This document shows positions 1-9,889 of a DNA stretch of 33,883 nt, piece by piece. The notes beneath the pieces are model-generated. The model had not been told where the DNA came from, made no database searches, and worked only from the letters and a program-made list of their open reading frames with translations. Positions within the stretch are counted from its first letter, which is position 1. Each line of letters begins with the position of its first letter. Origin of the DNA: Bondarzewia mesenterica (taxonomy: Eukaryota; Basidiomycota; Agaricomycetes; Russulales; Bondarzewiaceae); contig SGPL01000368.1 of assembly GCA_004802705.1 (NCBI GenBank), forward strand, positions 1 to 33,883, read 5' to 3'. The position numbers were made by a program, and so were the translations under genes.

Positions 1-2
1 GC

Positions 3-314
3 AGTGGAGGACAAAGAAGGATGTAGGATGGCCATGTTGTCCCGTGACCACCACAAGGGAGGTTGAACGAGCCGATGGAAGTAGACACAATGAAATAGCA
101 CTGCCTGATCATTTGCTATAAATGTCGGAAGCCCAGCCACATCGCGCATGACTGCGCTCGCAGATCAACTTCAACAAAATAGACTGGAATGAGATCTGAG
201 CCCTTGTTCTCAAAGAAGAAAAGGAAAAAGGCAAAGCATGAAAGTTCGTTGAGAGCTCCTCAAAGGATTTTCAAGACAGAAGTGACTAGTTGGTACACAG
301 TCGACTTTCAGAAA
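3..314 (+). pseudogene. gag: gag C-terminal fragment with zinc knuckle (Ty3/gypsy)
   Basis: Only the nucleocapsid end of gag is inside the window. A CCHC zinc knuckle (Cx2Cx4Hx4C) is intact at 114-155, reading CYKCRKPSHIAHDC. It would bind the element RNA during packaging in virus-like particles. A basic Lys-rich stretch follows (about 205-235), also typical of nucleocapsid. The frame (starting at position 3) carries stops before the knuckle and ends at TAG 315. The continuation is found one frame over from 310, so a small indel separates it from the protease region. The matching knuckle in the - strand copy (12494-12535) has lost its His and last Cys. Confidence 0.8.
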
Positions 315-748
315 TAGTTTCTCTATTCTCTCAGATGCAGATGGACAAGGTGTAGATTTAGACATATTTGTACATGATTCTGAAATAAAATCCTCTGCAG
401 CCCGAACACTGATTGCGAAGAAAGAGAAAAAAAGTACGCAAGCATGTTAGAAGTGTTAGCATGAAAGACAAGCTCAAAAAGATGAAGATAGAGCTAAAAA
501 CTGTAGACACTGGGGCAGTGTTGATGGTTGATGCTTTGTTAGATTCTGGAGCAATGGACTTATACGTTGATAGCGCATTCGTAAAAGGGAACCTGTTTAA
601 TACATGGCAGTTGCCTAACCCTATTTCAGTCTACAATGCTGATGAGACAAAGAACTCAGACAATTCGATCAAAGAAGTTATTGACTTCATCATGAAAGTC
701 AATAATTATACTGAACGAGCTACCTTTGCTGTTATAAATCTTGGGTGA
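310..748 (+). pseudogene. retropepsin-like aspartic protease domain (Ty3/gypsy)
   Basis: The segment reads in one frame from 310 to about 425, then shifts by one base to an open stretch of 111 codons (413-748). The active-site triplet Asp-Ser-Gly is intact at 542-550, within a LLDSGA context typical of retropepsins that cut the Gag-Pol polyprotein. The upstream basic run resembles the linker between nucleocapsid and protease. The stretch ends at TGA 746-748, probably a mutated Trp or Arg codon, because homology-like spacing to RT continues. The homologous - strand segment at 12025-12240 has the same sequence context with DSG changed to DSR. It is a pseudogene because neighbouring frames are broken. 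Confidence 0.8.
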
Positions 749-892
749 AAAGCAGTGATAGTCAGGAAATTCTGGCTTTCATTATATAATCTTGAGATCG
801 ACTGAAAAATAGGTAAAATAGAGTTCACGAGATGCCCAACTCAATGTGTAGTTTGAAAGAAGCTAGATCAGCAGAGGTGAAAGGCTAAGAAG

Positions 893-1998
893 ATGCCAAA
901 GCTTCAAAAAGTTGATGATGATGATGACAGTGATCATGAAATGTTCATGGAAGTAGAAAGCAATCAGGAGACAATCGTGGAGGACATCTCAGATGAAGAA
1001 CAGCTGAAGGAGGGAGATTATGTGCTTTTTGTACTCATAGATTCCCACCATACAATAAATGCCACTGAATCAAAGGCGACTAAGATGGCATTCGAGGCCA
1101 ATAAAAAGCAGAAACAGACAAGCTTTGAGGACATATTAAGAGGGCCCTACAAGGACTTCTCTGACATATTTTCCAAAGAAGACTTCATAAACTGCCACCT
1201 CAAAAGAAGTGGGATCACACAATTGAGTTGACAGAAGACTGAAAGCCTTTCTCCAGCAAGATATACCTTTTGTCCATAGAAGAACAAGGACATTTAGATG
1301 AGTTCATAGAAGAGCATATCACAAGTGGGCGTATCTGACCATCAAAGTCTCCAATGGCTTTTTCATTCTTCTTTATCAAGAAGAAGGATGGAAAACTTCG
1401 ACCGATACAGGACTATTGAAAGCTCAATGCAATGATAATTAAAAACTGTTATCCACTTCCTCTTATCTTAGAACTTATCAATATGCTTAAAGGGGCAAAA
1501 TTCTTCATGAAGCTGGATATCTATTGAGGGTATAATAATATCTGGATAAAAGAAGGAGACGAGTGGAAAGTGGCTTTTTTAATGAACTGGGGACTATTTG
1601 AATCACTAGTCATGTTCTTTGGACTGACTAATAGCCCCGCAACATTTCAGACAATGATGAACGAAATTCTTCAAGAATTAATTTTGACAAAGAAGGTTAT
1701 CATCTATATAGATGACATCCTTATTTTTATCAAAACCCTTGAAGAATATCGAGAACTAGTTCACAAAGTCTTAGAAGTGTTGTGAAAGAACCACTTGTTC
1801 CTAAAACTAGAGAAGTGCAATTTTGAGAAGCTAGAAGTACCTTACCTTGGACTTATTATTAGCCAAGATAAGATTATGATGGATCTGGTTAAAGTAGCTG
1901 GAGTAAAAGATTGGCCTGAGCTAAAGAACATTACAGAAGTTCAATCTTTCATCAGCTTTTTAAACTTTTACCGATGCTTCATCAAGGACTTTTTTTAA
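893..1998 (+). pseudogene. pol: reverse transcriptase domain of Ty3/gypsy pol, with acidic N-terminal linker
   Basis: An acidic linker rich in Asp and Glu (893-1203) precedes the RT domain, which reads in the next frame from about 1204. The family landmarks KKKDGKLRP and the LTNSPATFQ segment are legible, as are the palm motifs. The first catalytic Asp is kept in KLDIY (codon 1516-1518). The YIDD box is intact at 1705-1716. Stops at 1240, in DY*KLNA and in LDIY*GY replace Arg or Trp codons. The thumb region runs to 1998, where an extra T in a T-run shifts the frame into RNase H. RT would copy element RNA into cDNA in cytoplasmic particles. The domain call is certain even though the gene is dead. 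Confidence 0.93.
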
Positions 1999-2506
1999 TA
2001 TCGCGCGACCCCTCAATGACCTCACGAAGAAGGGATAAAAATGGCAGTGGAGAGATCAAGAGAAAGAAGCCTTTTAGAGGCTTAAAGATATTATCATATC
2101 TGAACTTATTTTCGTATTCCCCAAAGCAGGCAAACCTTTCCTCATAGAAGCTGATAGTTCAAACTATGTGACTAGTGCAGTTTTATCTCAACTCAGAGAT
2201 GATGGCAAATGACATCTAGTCACATATTTATCTAAAAGCCTAAACCCTGCTGAGCATAATTACAAAATACATGACAAAGAAATGTTTGCAATTATCAGGG
2301 CTCTAGAGAATTGGAGGCAATATCTTGAAGGAGCAAAGAATCTGGTAGCAGTACTTACTGACCACAAAAATCTGAAATATTTCATGAAGGTGCAAAAGCT
2401 CAATAGGCGCCAAGCCAGATGGTCGCTATTCCTTTTTCAATTCAACCTAGACTTAATGCATAGGTTTGGGAAATTATCAAGAAAACTGGATGCCCTTTCT
2501 CGATGA
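1997..2506 (+). pseudogene. pol: RNase H domain of Ty3/gypsy pol
   Basis: Continues pol in a new frame after the T-run frameshift. The RNase H acidic residues are largely visible: Asp in EADSS (codon 2153-2155), Glu in HDKEMFAI (2279-2281) and Asp in LTDHKNL (2360-2362). The RRQARWSLFLFQF and DALSR segments that close the domain in this family are also present. RNase H removes the RNA strand from the RNA-DNA hybrid during reverse transcription. Two or three stops (TAA in the KKG*KWQW context, TAG after EAF, TGA before HLV) are transition-type. TGA at 2504-2506 replaces the codon after DALSR. Confidence 0.9.
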
Positions 2507-4030
2507 GCCAATCACCCACAAGGAGACAATGACAATGAGAACATCATATTGTTAAGGCTAGAGTATATTAGGCTTAATATGACTTATCTTATAAATTTAG
2601 ACTTACTACAAAGGATCTGGAGGGAACAGAAGGAAGATGAGATGATGAAAGAGATGATAAAGGACAGGAGTCAGCTATTGAATTGGGATAAGAATAGTGA
2701 GGGACTTGTTCTACATAAAGGCAAAGTTTACGTCCCTGAGACTTGCCAGAAGGTAGTCTTAGAATCATTCTATGATATGCTCATCGCCGGACACTTGAGC
2801 AGATAGAAGACCCATGAATTCATAGCACAAGACTATTCATTGCCAAAGATGATGGTATATATTGCTAAATACATCAAAGGGTGCGATAGATGCAATTGCA
2901 CTAAGGTTTTTTTGGTGAAGCCAATGGGAACTTTACACACTAGCGAGATACCATCTGGTCTTTAGCAAAACATCGCCATGGACCTCATAGTAGGCCTTCT
3001 TGATAGTCAGGGCTATGACTCGATTCTGATAGTACCCGACCAGTATACAAAGATGATACATACGATAGTGACCACTTCTACAGTAACCACTGAAGGAGTT
3101 GCATGATTGCTTTGTAACAACATCTAGAAGCTTTATAGTTTGCCATCAAAAATTACATCTAATCTGGGACCTCAGTTCATATCTCAAATTATGAGGTGAC
3201 TGAACAAAATGCTGAGGATAAAGACAATATTGTCTATGGCTTATCATCCTCAGACAGATGGACAGACAAAGTAGATAAATTAAGAAATAGAACAATATTT
3301 CTGCCTATTTGTAAACTATCATCAAGATGATTAGACTGAGTGGCTCTCTATTATAGAATATACCTACAATAACAAAGTTCAGGCTTCAATGAATGTCTTG
3401 CCTTTCTTTGCTAATTATGGTTATCATCCATGTATGAGCTTTGAACCCCACATGCAGACCAAAGTAAAAGCAGTGGATGACTTTGTTAGCAGAATGAAAA
3501 AAGTTCGTGAGGAATTAGAGTTGGCCCTTAAAAAGGCCCAAGAGGACATGAAGCAGTTCTATGATACTCATCGTAGGGAAGCACTTGATTATAAATCAGG
3601 TGATAAAGTATGGCTTGATGCATCAAATATAACAACTGATCGATCAATGAAATAGTTGTCTGACCATCATCTTGGTCCTTTCTTAATAACAAAGAAGATC
3701 TAAAGTCACGCTTATAGGCTGAAACTTCTCTAATCGATGAAGGTTCATCCTGTATTTCATGTTTTAAAATTAAAACTCTATATTCTTGATGAGATTTTTG
3801 AACGTCACCCTCACCCTCCTCCTCTACTAATTGTTAGAAGAGGAAGTGATGACCTAGAGTATGAGGTGGAAGAAATTGTGGACAGTAGAATATGGCAGAA
3901 GTGCTTAGAATACCTAGTTCATTGGAAGAGTTACCCAACTAAAGAAAATATGTGAGAACCCACGAACGTGGTAAAACACGGTGCACTGTGAGTTGTTATG
4001 AAATTTCATCAGGATTATCTCGATGCTGTC
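2507..4030 (+). pseudogene. pol: integrase with C-terminal chromodomain (Ty3/gypsy chromovirus)
   Basis: All in one frame. The zinc-binding N-terminus is followed by Cys-x2-Cys at 2882-2893. The DDE core keeps its first Asp (MDLIVGL, codon 2981-2983). The second has become Asn (SNLGPQF, codon 3161-3163) and the catalytic Glu has become Lys (DGQTK, codon 3269-3271). The enzyme that joins cDNA to host DNA would therefore be inactive even without the stops. The C-terminal part (3389-3730) keeps the family's KVWLDASNI region. A chromodomain follows (about 3848-4020: YEVEEIVDSR, LEYLVHWKSYP). It normally targets integration by binding modified histone H3. Trp-to-stop changes are seen at 3332 and 3953. 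Asp-to-Asn and Glu-to-Lys are both G-to-A changes, matching the stop pattern. Confidence 0.93.
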
Positions 4031-4253
4031 CAGTGTTCGTCGTAATCCTCTTAGCGAAGCTAACATCTGATCTATCCAGTCGATTTTGATTCAGGTTGGC
4101 ATTGAAATTTCATTCATATGCTCATTGAATAAAAATTCAGGAGTTTATATAACTACTCTAATTGACTGAGCAGAAGCTGGGCACATCTGCAAAATTTGAA
4201 GATAGAAAGAGACAATTGGGTTTTAAGATGAAACTTCTTAAAGAGGGGGGTAT
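4031..4253 (+). other. 3' untranslated segment and polypurine tract of the gypsy element
   Basis: Noncoding stretch between the chromodomain and the LTR. It ends with a purine run at 4239-4250 (AAAAGAGGGGGG type) directly before the LTR start. In LTR retrotransposons this tract primes plus-strand DNA synthesis. An open frame from 4162 runs through the tract into the LTR and is not a gene. Confidence 0.75.
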
Positions 4254-4491
4254 TGTGATGACTATGTATTTTCTTTTCCTTTCTGATTATGCAACTTGCT
4301 TAGTCACCTATATCATGAGGGGGTTAACTAGCCTTGTGATGCATCACCCAGCAATATGGGAGGACCAGACACCTGTGGACTCAGACAAGGGGCCAAACTT
4401 AGTCTTAGAAAACCCACTAGTCACACTGGCTGATCTAGGCTTAGCCAGACTGAGGCCTAGATGTGTATTTATATTTTATCACATGTTATGG

Positions 4492-4509
4492 CACGTGATC
4501 AATCACGTG
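4492..4509. promoter_or_regulatory. E-box palindrome in the gypsy LTR
   Basis: CACGTGAT-CA-ATCACGTG is a perfect inverted repeat with 8-nt arms and two CACGTG cores. CACGTG is the site of fungal bHLH factors of the Cbf1/Pho4 type, so it may be a U3 control element; that role is inferred. In the second LTR the matching segment (about 13618) reads CACATG on both sides, the change expected from CpG-to-CpA transition. Confidence 0.5.
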
Positions 4510-4644
4510 ATACTTACTTAGCTTACTCATGCTTGACTGACTGATGCACACTCAGCCTTGCTTACTGATACACTGAGTTGGCTGACTGATACATGGACAC
4601 ACTGCTTAGCAGGCAGAGTTCATTAGACCTGCCCTAAACATACT

Positions 4645-4656
4645 TATATATTTATA
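4645..4656 (+). promoter_or_regulatory. TATA-like box in the gypsy LTR
   Basis: TATATATTTATA lies about 135 nt downstream of the E-box palindrome and is conserved in the second LTR (about 13770). Its position inside the LTR fits a U3/R promoter. Assignment rests on motif and conservation only. Confidence 0.45.
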
Positions 4657-4879
4657 CTGCGGTGCAGCATCTGTGGTATTCCAGTTTTTAGCACTTGAGA
4701 ATTTGCCACAGGTAAGCTCGCCTTCTTGTACTTACCTTTTGGTTGTATAATATTAACTTGGACATTCCCCACAGTTGTGAGCATAAAGCTCTGTGCTTTG
4801 AGACAATAAGACACCTCGACACTCAACTCCCTTTTGGTGATTGTTTGGGGTTAGGCTTAAGCTAAGCCCTGATAGGAAG

Positions 4880-6602
4880 GTTATTATAATTGAACACACT
4901 GATTTTAATGAGGCTACTTCTTTGGTACCAAGAACTATTTTTCTGCACCTCCTCCTGCTTGATCATTATTGCTTTTAGACATTTGGATATTAAAGGTAAT
5001 CCACTATCAGTTTTGGAGGGATGGTGATGCTCCTCCTCAGCCTCTAGCTCATCCTGATCCTCTTACTTTACAATTGATGCTTTGGCACATCCAGCATATC
5101 CTCTCTCCTCCTCTTTATCTTATTTTGCCTCCCATTGTCAATCCTCCTCAATTTGATCTAATATCTGCTGTTTTGTGCTGTAGCACTCATTAGAGATGTA
5201 TACCTAGTGCCTGCAGGGAGCAGATCAAACCCTCAGAATTAACTTTAATTATTGAGGATGACCATGAGGATGCTTCAAGCTCACTAGAGGAGCCTGTTGT
5301 ATTAGATGGAGAGAAATTGATTAATGAGGGATGGCAGAACTATCATCTTATAAGTAGGCCCTAAATTGTGCTAATGCAGATGAGTGCTACAAGGCTTCAG
5401 TCAACATCCTAGCTTTGATTATTTTGCAACCCTTGATCCCACTGCCAAATTCATTACTATTCACACTATTTTTGCTCTCTCTGCAATTAAAGGCTTCCAC
5501 CTACATTCTGTTAACATCTTTTATGCATTTACCAATGAGAAACTTGATACAAAGTCTGCATAAAGCAGCCTGAAGGATTTGAGCAAAGAAAACCAGATTA
5601 TATCTGATCTCAAGCAAGCATCTAGGCTGTGGTATCAGGAGTTGAAGGACATGCTTGGGCAGATGGACTTTAAACACATCTACTTAGACAACAGTAGAGA
5701 TTAGACAAAATCATTGCAGAACTTACCTCCACCTTTCATCTGTGCTATCTAGGTCTTAGCATTTCACTCATTGGCATAAAAATTATTAAGGATCGCCCCA
5801 ATCGACGTATGTCTCTATCCCAAAGCTAATACATCATTAATATGCTACAGTGCTATAGTTTTGATGATTTTAGTCTAGTCAATATGCCCATCCTACCTAG
5901 AGTGTAACTCTCTTCTGACATGTTTGCTAAGTCTGATAATAATAAGAAAAACATGAAGAAAGTGCCATACATCTCTGCTGTTGGTTTTCTGCTATTTTTA
6001 GCCATGTTTATTCATACTAAAATATCTCATGCTATCTCTATGCTCTGCTGCTTCAATTCCTGCCCTAGCATCGCTTATTAGAAGGTATCAAGCACTTATT
6101 TCCTTATTCATAGGGCACATTGGACTGCAAACTCCCTTATGGACCTTCCAATTTGCTTGAGCTATTCATATTATTCTGTGATGCCAATTTTATTGGTAGT
6201 CTCAATGATAAAAGATCTATCAGTAGATATGTGCTTGCATTGATACAGGTGCTATAGCTTCAAGCTTCAAGGATTTATTGCGCAGTCTATTACTGAAGCA
6301 GAGTTCATTTCTGCAGTTGGAGTGGACAGGGAGATCATTTAGATCCATCATTTGAAGTCAAGGGCCCTTCTATCCTTCACATTGCCAACCAATCTATGAT
6401 CAGTTTGACCAAGAATTTAGAGCATCATGGAAGGATGAAGCACTTGGACTTGAGGTTCTTTTGGCCATGTGACCAGGTAGAAGCTGTTGTCATTCAACCA
6501 CTATATACTCCTACAGAGGAGATAGTTGCAAGTGTTCTCATTAAGATAGTTCCTCCTGAGAAGGTGGATATTTATAGAAAACTGATGGGATTGGAAGGAT
6601 AA
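4880..6602 (+). pseudogene. pol: Ty1/copia pol remnant (integrase tail, RT, RNase H)
   Basis: A copia-type polyprotein in pieces across several frames. From 4880 an integrase C-terminal strand and Pro-rich linker are legible. From about 5410 the RT start (FATLDPTAKF) follows. Its first catalytic Asp is Asn (codon 5513-5515 in VNIFYAF). The LKQASRLWYQ motif is followed almost at once (about 5695) by LDKIIAEL, so the segment that should carry the YVDD box is missing. The palm/connection part (KKVPY, about 5960) and RNase H follow: CDANFIG (6177 on), TEAEFISAVG (about 6291), then an open stretch at 6396-6602 ending RKLMGLEG, the usual copia C-terminus. In that stretch the DNQS-type Asp is Ala. 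The 5' half is absent where the gypsy LTR abuts. Confidence 0.88.
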
Positions 6603-6638
6603 GTGATATTTGGATTTGAAGAGATGTCTCATCATGGG

Positions 6639-7160
6639 GTGTATTGATTTAGTTGATGTTGTAGCATTTTATTCAGTATTTGTCCGATTTTATTTCCCTT
6701 GTTCATTGATTCATCATCTCTTCATTGTTTGAGATGGTCTAGAATGTCTTGAGATGTCCTGTCCATTGTTTCCTTCTTTCTGATGGCATTGGCTATTATG
6801 TTTTACTTTAATTATTATGCCACAGTGCCACTCATTGTGTTATTATTCTTATGTCTCAGATTCATTGTTTCACTTTCTATTATTTATTCTAGCATAAATA
6901 CCTGTAGCCAAATGCACTCTATTCCTCCAGTTGCTCACTTTGGACTGCAGGTGCATTCTTTCTCTCTTATTCATCATGTATCTACAGTTGCTTTTGGACT
7001 GCAGTGTCCACTTATACACTTCATTGTTGTTCTCCTAGCATTGCTAGTCATCTATTTTCACTATGCTCAATACTTCTACCTTTATCTAAACCTATACTTT
7101 CTCATAATAATGCATAATTTTTGGTTCATCACTTTTATTGACTAATAGACAGCAGCACAT
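6639..7160 (+). repeat. probable 3' LTR of the copia element
   Basis: Follows the copia stop codon by about 35 nt, the usual place for a polypurine tract and LTR. The presumed start is TGTATTGATT after ATGGGG. A short duplicated block is present: CAGTTGCT followed by TTTGGACTGCAG occurs at about 6929-6950 and again at 6986-7004. No second copy exists in the window, so both ends are estimates. The hydrophobic open frame of 120 codons inside it (6783-7145) shows no family features and is taken as chance. Confidence 0.5.
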
Positions 7161-7841
7161 ATCTTCTATACTTGTTGAGAGTTTGTTTGTTTTAATCCAT
7201 TTGCAATCACAGTGAGCTATTTATTTAAAATAATGTGCCCACATCTTAAAGGGTGTGATCTTGCTATTGACTCTAACATACAGCTCTTAATGTCATAATT
7301 AAGCTTTTTCTAATTTACTTTTATTTCTCTTTTAAAATATTGTGTTGATATTTTTAGTATTGATAAATTTTAACGCATGAAGATACAGAGCCTTTTATTC
7401 ATCTCATGCTTAATGACAATGTTCTCTGAACATCAACAGTAACAAAGCAGATGGTTTTATAGATTGAAAATAAAATCCTATATTTTATAATTCTTATTAA
7501 CTTTCTTGATGACATATGAACACAATTTGAGCAGTATAAAGCCCACTTTTGTTTAACAATTTTTCAAAGTAAAATTTTTTTTAAAGTAAATATATGTCAC
7601 ATTGTAACATGTTGCAGCTTTCATGAAATTTAAAGATAATATTTGAGTGTTTGATCAGTCCATATTGTGTTCAGCTTGCCAATACTTATAATAAATGAGT
7701 TGAGAAATAACCTGAATATTAGACAACTATACCTTTAATGGTGTATAATTATTGCTGAGGCTCACTGATGTTTTATTACATTCTTTATAACCTAATAATA
7801 ATAAAAAACCAAGTCTTTTATCATTGAGGCAGGCAAGTAAA
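7161..7841. other. AT-rich sequence without a recognisable gene
   Basis: No open frame of note and no similarity I can name. Base composition is high in A and T with few CpG, as in the other interelement stretches. It may be older decayed transposon sequence. Confidence 0.5.
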
Positions 7842-8085
7842 GCAGACTCTTTTTCACTAATCAGAGAAAGCAACTTTGTCAATTAATATCATAAACAACT
7901 TGAGAAATGAGCTGCCAGTTGTAGATTTTTAAGTGCCATATATTACCAAAAAGGTAAATTGAAGCAAACTCTCTTATCAATCAAGAAATGCAATTTTAGT
8001 GATAAGTATCATAAATGCCTTGAGGAGTTGGTTAGGGGCCATAGATTTTTGAGTGTCATATATCACCAAAAAAGATCAACAAAAG
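7842..8085. repeat. two-copy tandem repeat, 120-nt period
   Basis: Two adjacent diverged units. ATCATAAACAACTTGAG at 7888 returns as ATCATAAATGCCTTGAG at 8008. The block TAGATTTTT...CATATATTACCAAAAA at 7922 returns at 8042. The offset is exactly 120 nt at both points and 122 nt near the unit start (GCAGACTCT 7842, GCAAACTCT 7964). A weaker third start may lie near 8143. Differences are mostly transitions. Function unknown; could be LTR-internal. Confidence 0.75.
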
Positions 8086-8434
8086 CCAAATCATGCTGTC
8101 TTATTGTCAAGATTGATCAATGAATCAATCTCAAGCAGTAGCAAAGCAATGTCTCTCATCAATTAGAAACATACTCATATTTATGATTAAATATAACTAT
8201 TTTCTGATACAATCATTCATCCTCAATATAAAATGCAAATACAACACAAGTCACACTGCATGTCCTTCTTAATATCATTATACACTAAACTAATATTATA
8301 GTGGAGTAACATATACAACAGAAAAACAAATGTCATAGTTAAATGTTATTAATGAAATAGTCATTTATATATTAAATCTCTGCATAAAATGGGATGGATA
8401 AACTATACAAATGTGTTTAGTGCTGACTATATAT

Positions 8435-8490
8435 TTATCTACATCATTATTGTCATTATCATTATTGCTATTGTCATTATTATTATAGTC
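8435..8490. repeat. ATT/GTCATT microsatellite-like tract
   Basis: Imperfect run of ATT and GTCATT units (for example TTATTGTCATTATCATTATT). It produces an Ile/Val-rich chance translation (8389-8589), which is not considered a gene. Confidence 0.6.
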
Positions 8491-8589
8491 AGATTCTTGC
8501 ACAGCACACTTCAGTTTTACCCTCCAAACATTGTATCTAATGTGTGCCTGTTCATTCTGATTGCACCAAATTGTGTCTTAATATTCTGA

Positions 8590-8901
8590 CCATGAAATTT
8601 GGATGCTATCAAGGGCTGCACCAGCAGTGGAGATGGCAATGTCTCACCACAATTAGTCTTAAGCATAGTTAAAGCCATAGTTCACAATCTTGAAGATGAA
8701 TTCCTAGACTCTCATCAGCTTCTTTAGGAATATAGAAGGAGTGTCAAATTATTTACCTTTCATGCTTTTAGTTTATCATCTCCACAAGAAAAAAAAATAA
8801 ATTTTACAAGTGATGCTTCTAGTAAATATCATGTCATAGATGAAGAGTTTCCTAAAATGAAATCTGCATGACTAGTTGATAGAGCTTTCTACATAGAGAG
8901 T
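8590..8901 (+). pseudogene. possible coding remnant, unknown
   Basis: Frame 1 reads about 100 codons with stops only near 8728 (TAG) and 8869 (TGA), both transition-type. The composition is mixed and protein-like (SPQLVLSIVKAIVHNLEDEF, then a Lys/Asp/Ser-rich part). I do not recognise a family. Chance is not excluded at this AT content. It could be a piece of host gene or of another transposon. Confidence 0.25.
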
Positions 8902-9889
8902 TTATCAATATCGATGACAATGCCACTGTCATGCTTAAATATAGTTTTAGTCATAAATATGTAGAAAATTAGCTAGAAATGTTGTAACTCAGCTAATAGA
9001 TGAAGGGCAATACAAGTCACTCATTTGCTCTAGAACAAAATGCTCTAAAATCTGTTTCACTTCTTAAACTATAAATGCACCTTCATATTTAAATTTGTGT
9101 TTCATCTTCTATCTCCTTGACTTTTAAAATAAGAAGCTTAAATGATTCCATCATGGTAAGCTTATTATTGATCATTTTTACACCTATTTTTATTATGTCA
9201 CTATCTATCACTGACATTCTCAATCTATATATGACCATAAATGCCCATCTAAAAATAGATAGCATCTAGCAACTTCTGAATAAACTATTGTGACTAATAG
9301 AAGTTGGTATTCATATTAAAGCATGACAAAGCATCTTCAATGAGGAAATCCTACTGCGTGGCACTATATCATGAGTGAAGCAGTATTAAAGGTCATGGAT
9401 AGAGTTTGTAGTGGAAAAGTTTAGAGAAACAAGCATGCTAATAATGCGTAGTTGCTGAGCTGCTATTTCACCATATTCAGCCATCATCAGACTTACAAGA
9501 CAAAATACTCATACTCGTCTAGTATTAATCTAAAATTGATAGGAAGCAGAGACAAAGAATATAAGAATGGGCTAGCCAATTTCAAATTTCTACCTAGATT
9601 ATAATTTTTACTGTTTTTACTGTCGTGTTTTTTAAATCCTGATCACATTTTTCAACTTTTTCATTTTTTTTTAATGCCAAAATTAAGAAGAGATATTCAA
9701 TTTTAGATTTTATTTAGATTTATTTAGATTTAAATTAAATTTTTATTTAAAAAACCAAGTTTTAAAAATACTCTTCTCCCCTCTCTTTTTTTATTCATAA
9801 GCTTATATTTTAGCCTCAAAAATATCACTATTACTATCCTTAACCAAGAATCTAACATTTCTTTATTATTGACAGACTTTACCTAAAAA
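8902..9889. other. AT-rich stretch, no gene seen
   Basis: No coding signal that I can support. Around 9700-9730 a short ATTTTATTTAG/ATTTATTTAG duplication occurs. Poly-T runs are frequent. Confidence 0.45.

Larger units (their letters stand above)
1..4825 (+). mobile_element. Ty3/gypsy chromovirus, 5' part outside the window, decayed
   Basis: This is the 3' portion of an LTR retrotransposon, entered in gag at the window edge. The order is gag zinc knuckle, aspartic protease, RT, RNase H, integrase, chromodomain, polypurine tract and 3' LTR. RT before integrase plus a C-terminal chromodomain defines the chromovirus branch of Ty3/gypsy. The reading frame shifts at about 310, 415-430, 1204 and 1997, and in-frame TAG/TGA/TAA codons interrupt it throughout. 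Most stops sit where the family has Gln, Arg or Trp, so they look like C-to-T or G-to-A transitions. A second, worse-decayed copy lies on the opposite strand at 10637-13170. Confidence in class is high; activity can be excluded from the broken integrase and stops. Confidence 0.93.
4254..4825 (+). repeat. 3' LTR of the Ty3/gypsy element
   Basis: The LTR starts TGTGATGAC right after the polypurine tract. It is recognisable because the same sequence recurs, with many transitions, at 13396-13946. Its 3' end is placed near 4825 from the end of that similarity and is uncertain by about 10 nt. It contains a perfect inverted repeat with two CACGTG boxes (4492-4509) and a TATA-like element (4645-4656), consistent with U3 promoter content. 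Length is about 570 nt. Coding sequence of a different element (copia) begins about 55 nt later. Confidence 0.85.

Noticed and set aside
300..430. Gag-to-protease frame changes that might be programmed frameshifting
   Set aside because: Two successive shifts occur within about 120 nt beside stops in a decayed element. Random indels explain them, and no slippery site with a downstream structure was evident.
4162..4521. 119-codon open frame on the + strand
   Set aside because: It runs from the gypsy 3' untranslated part through the polypurine tract into the LTR and carries no motif.
4644..4826. 60-codon open frame on the - strand
   Set aside because: Lies wholly inside the gypsy LTR, antisense to it, with no family features.
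6783..7145. 120-codon hydrophobic open frame that could suggest a membrane protein
   Set aside because: Sits in the expected LTR of the copia element. Hydrophobicity follows from T-rich sequence, and there is no initiation context or family match.
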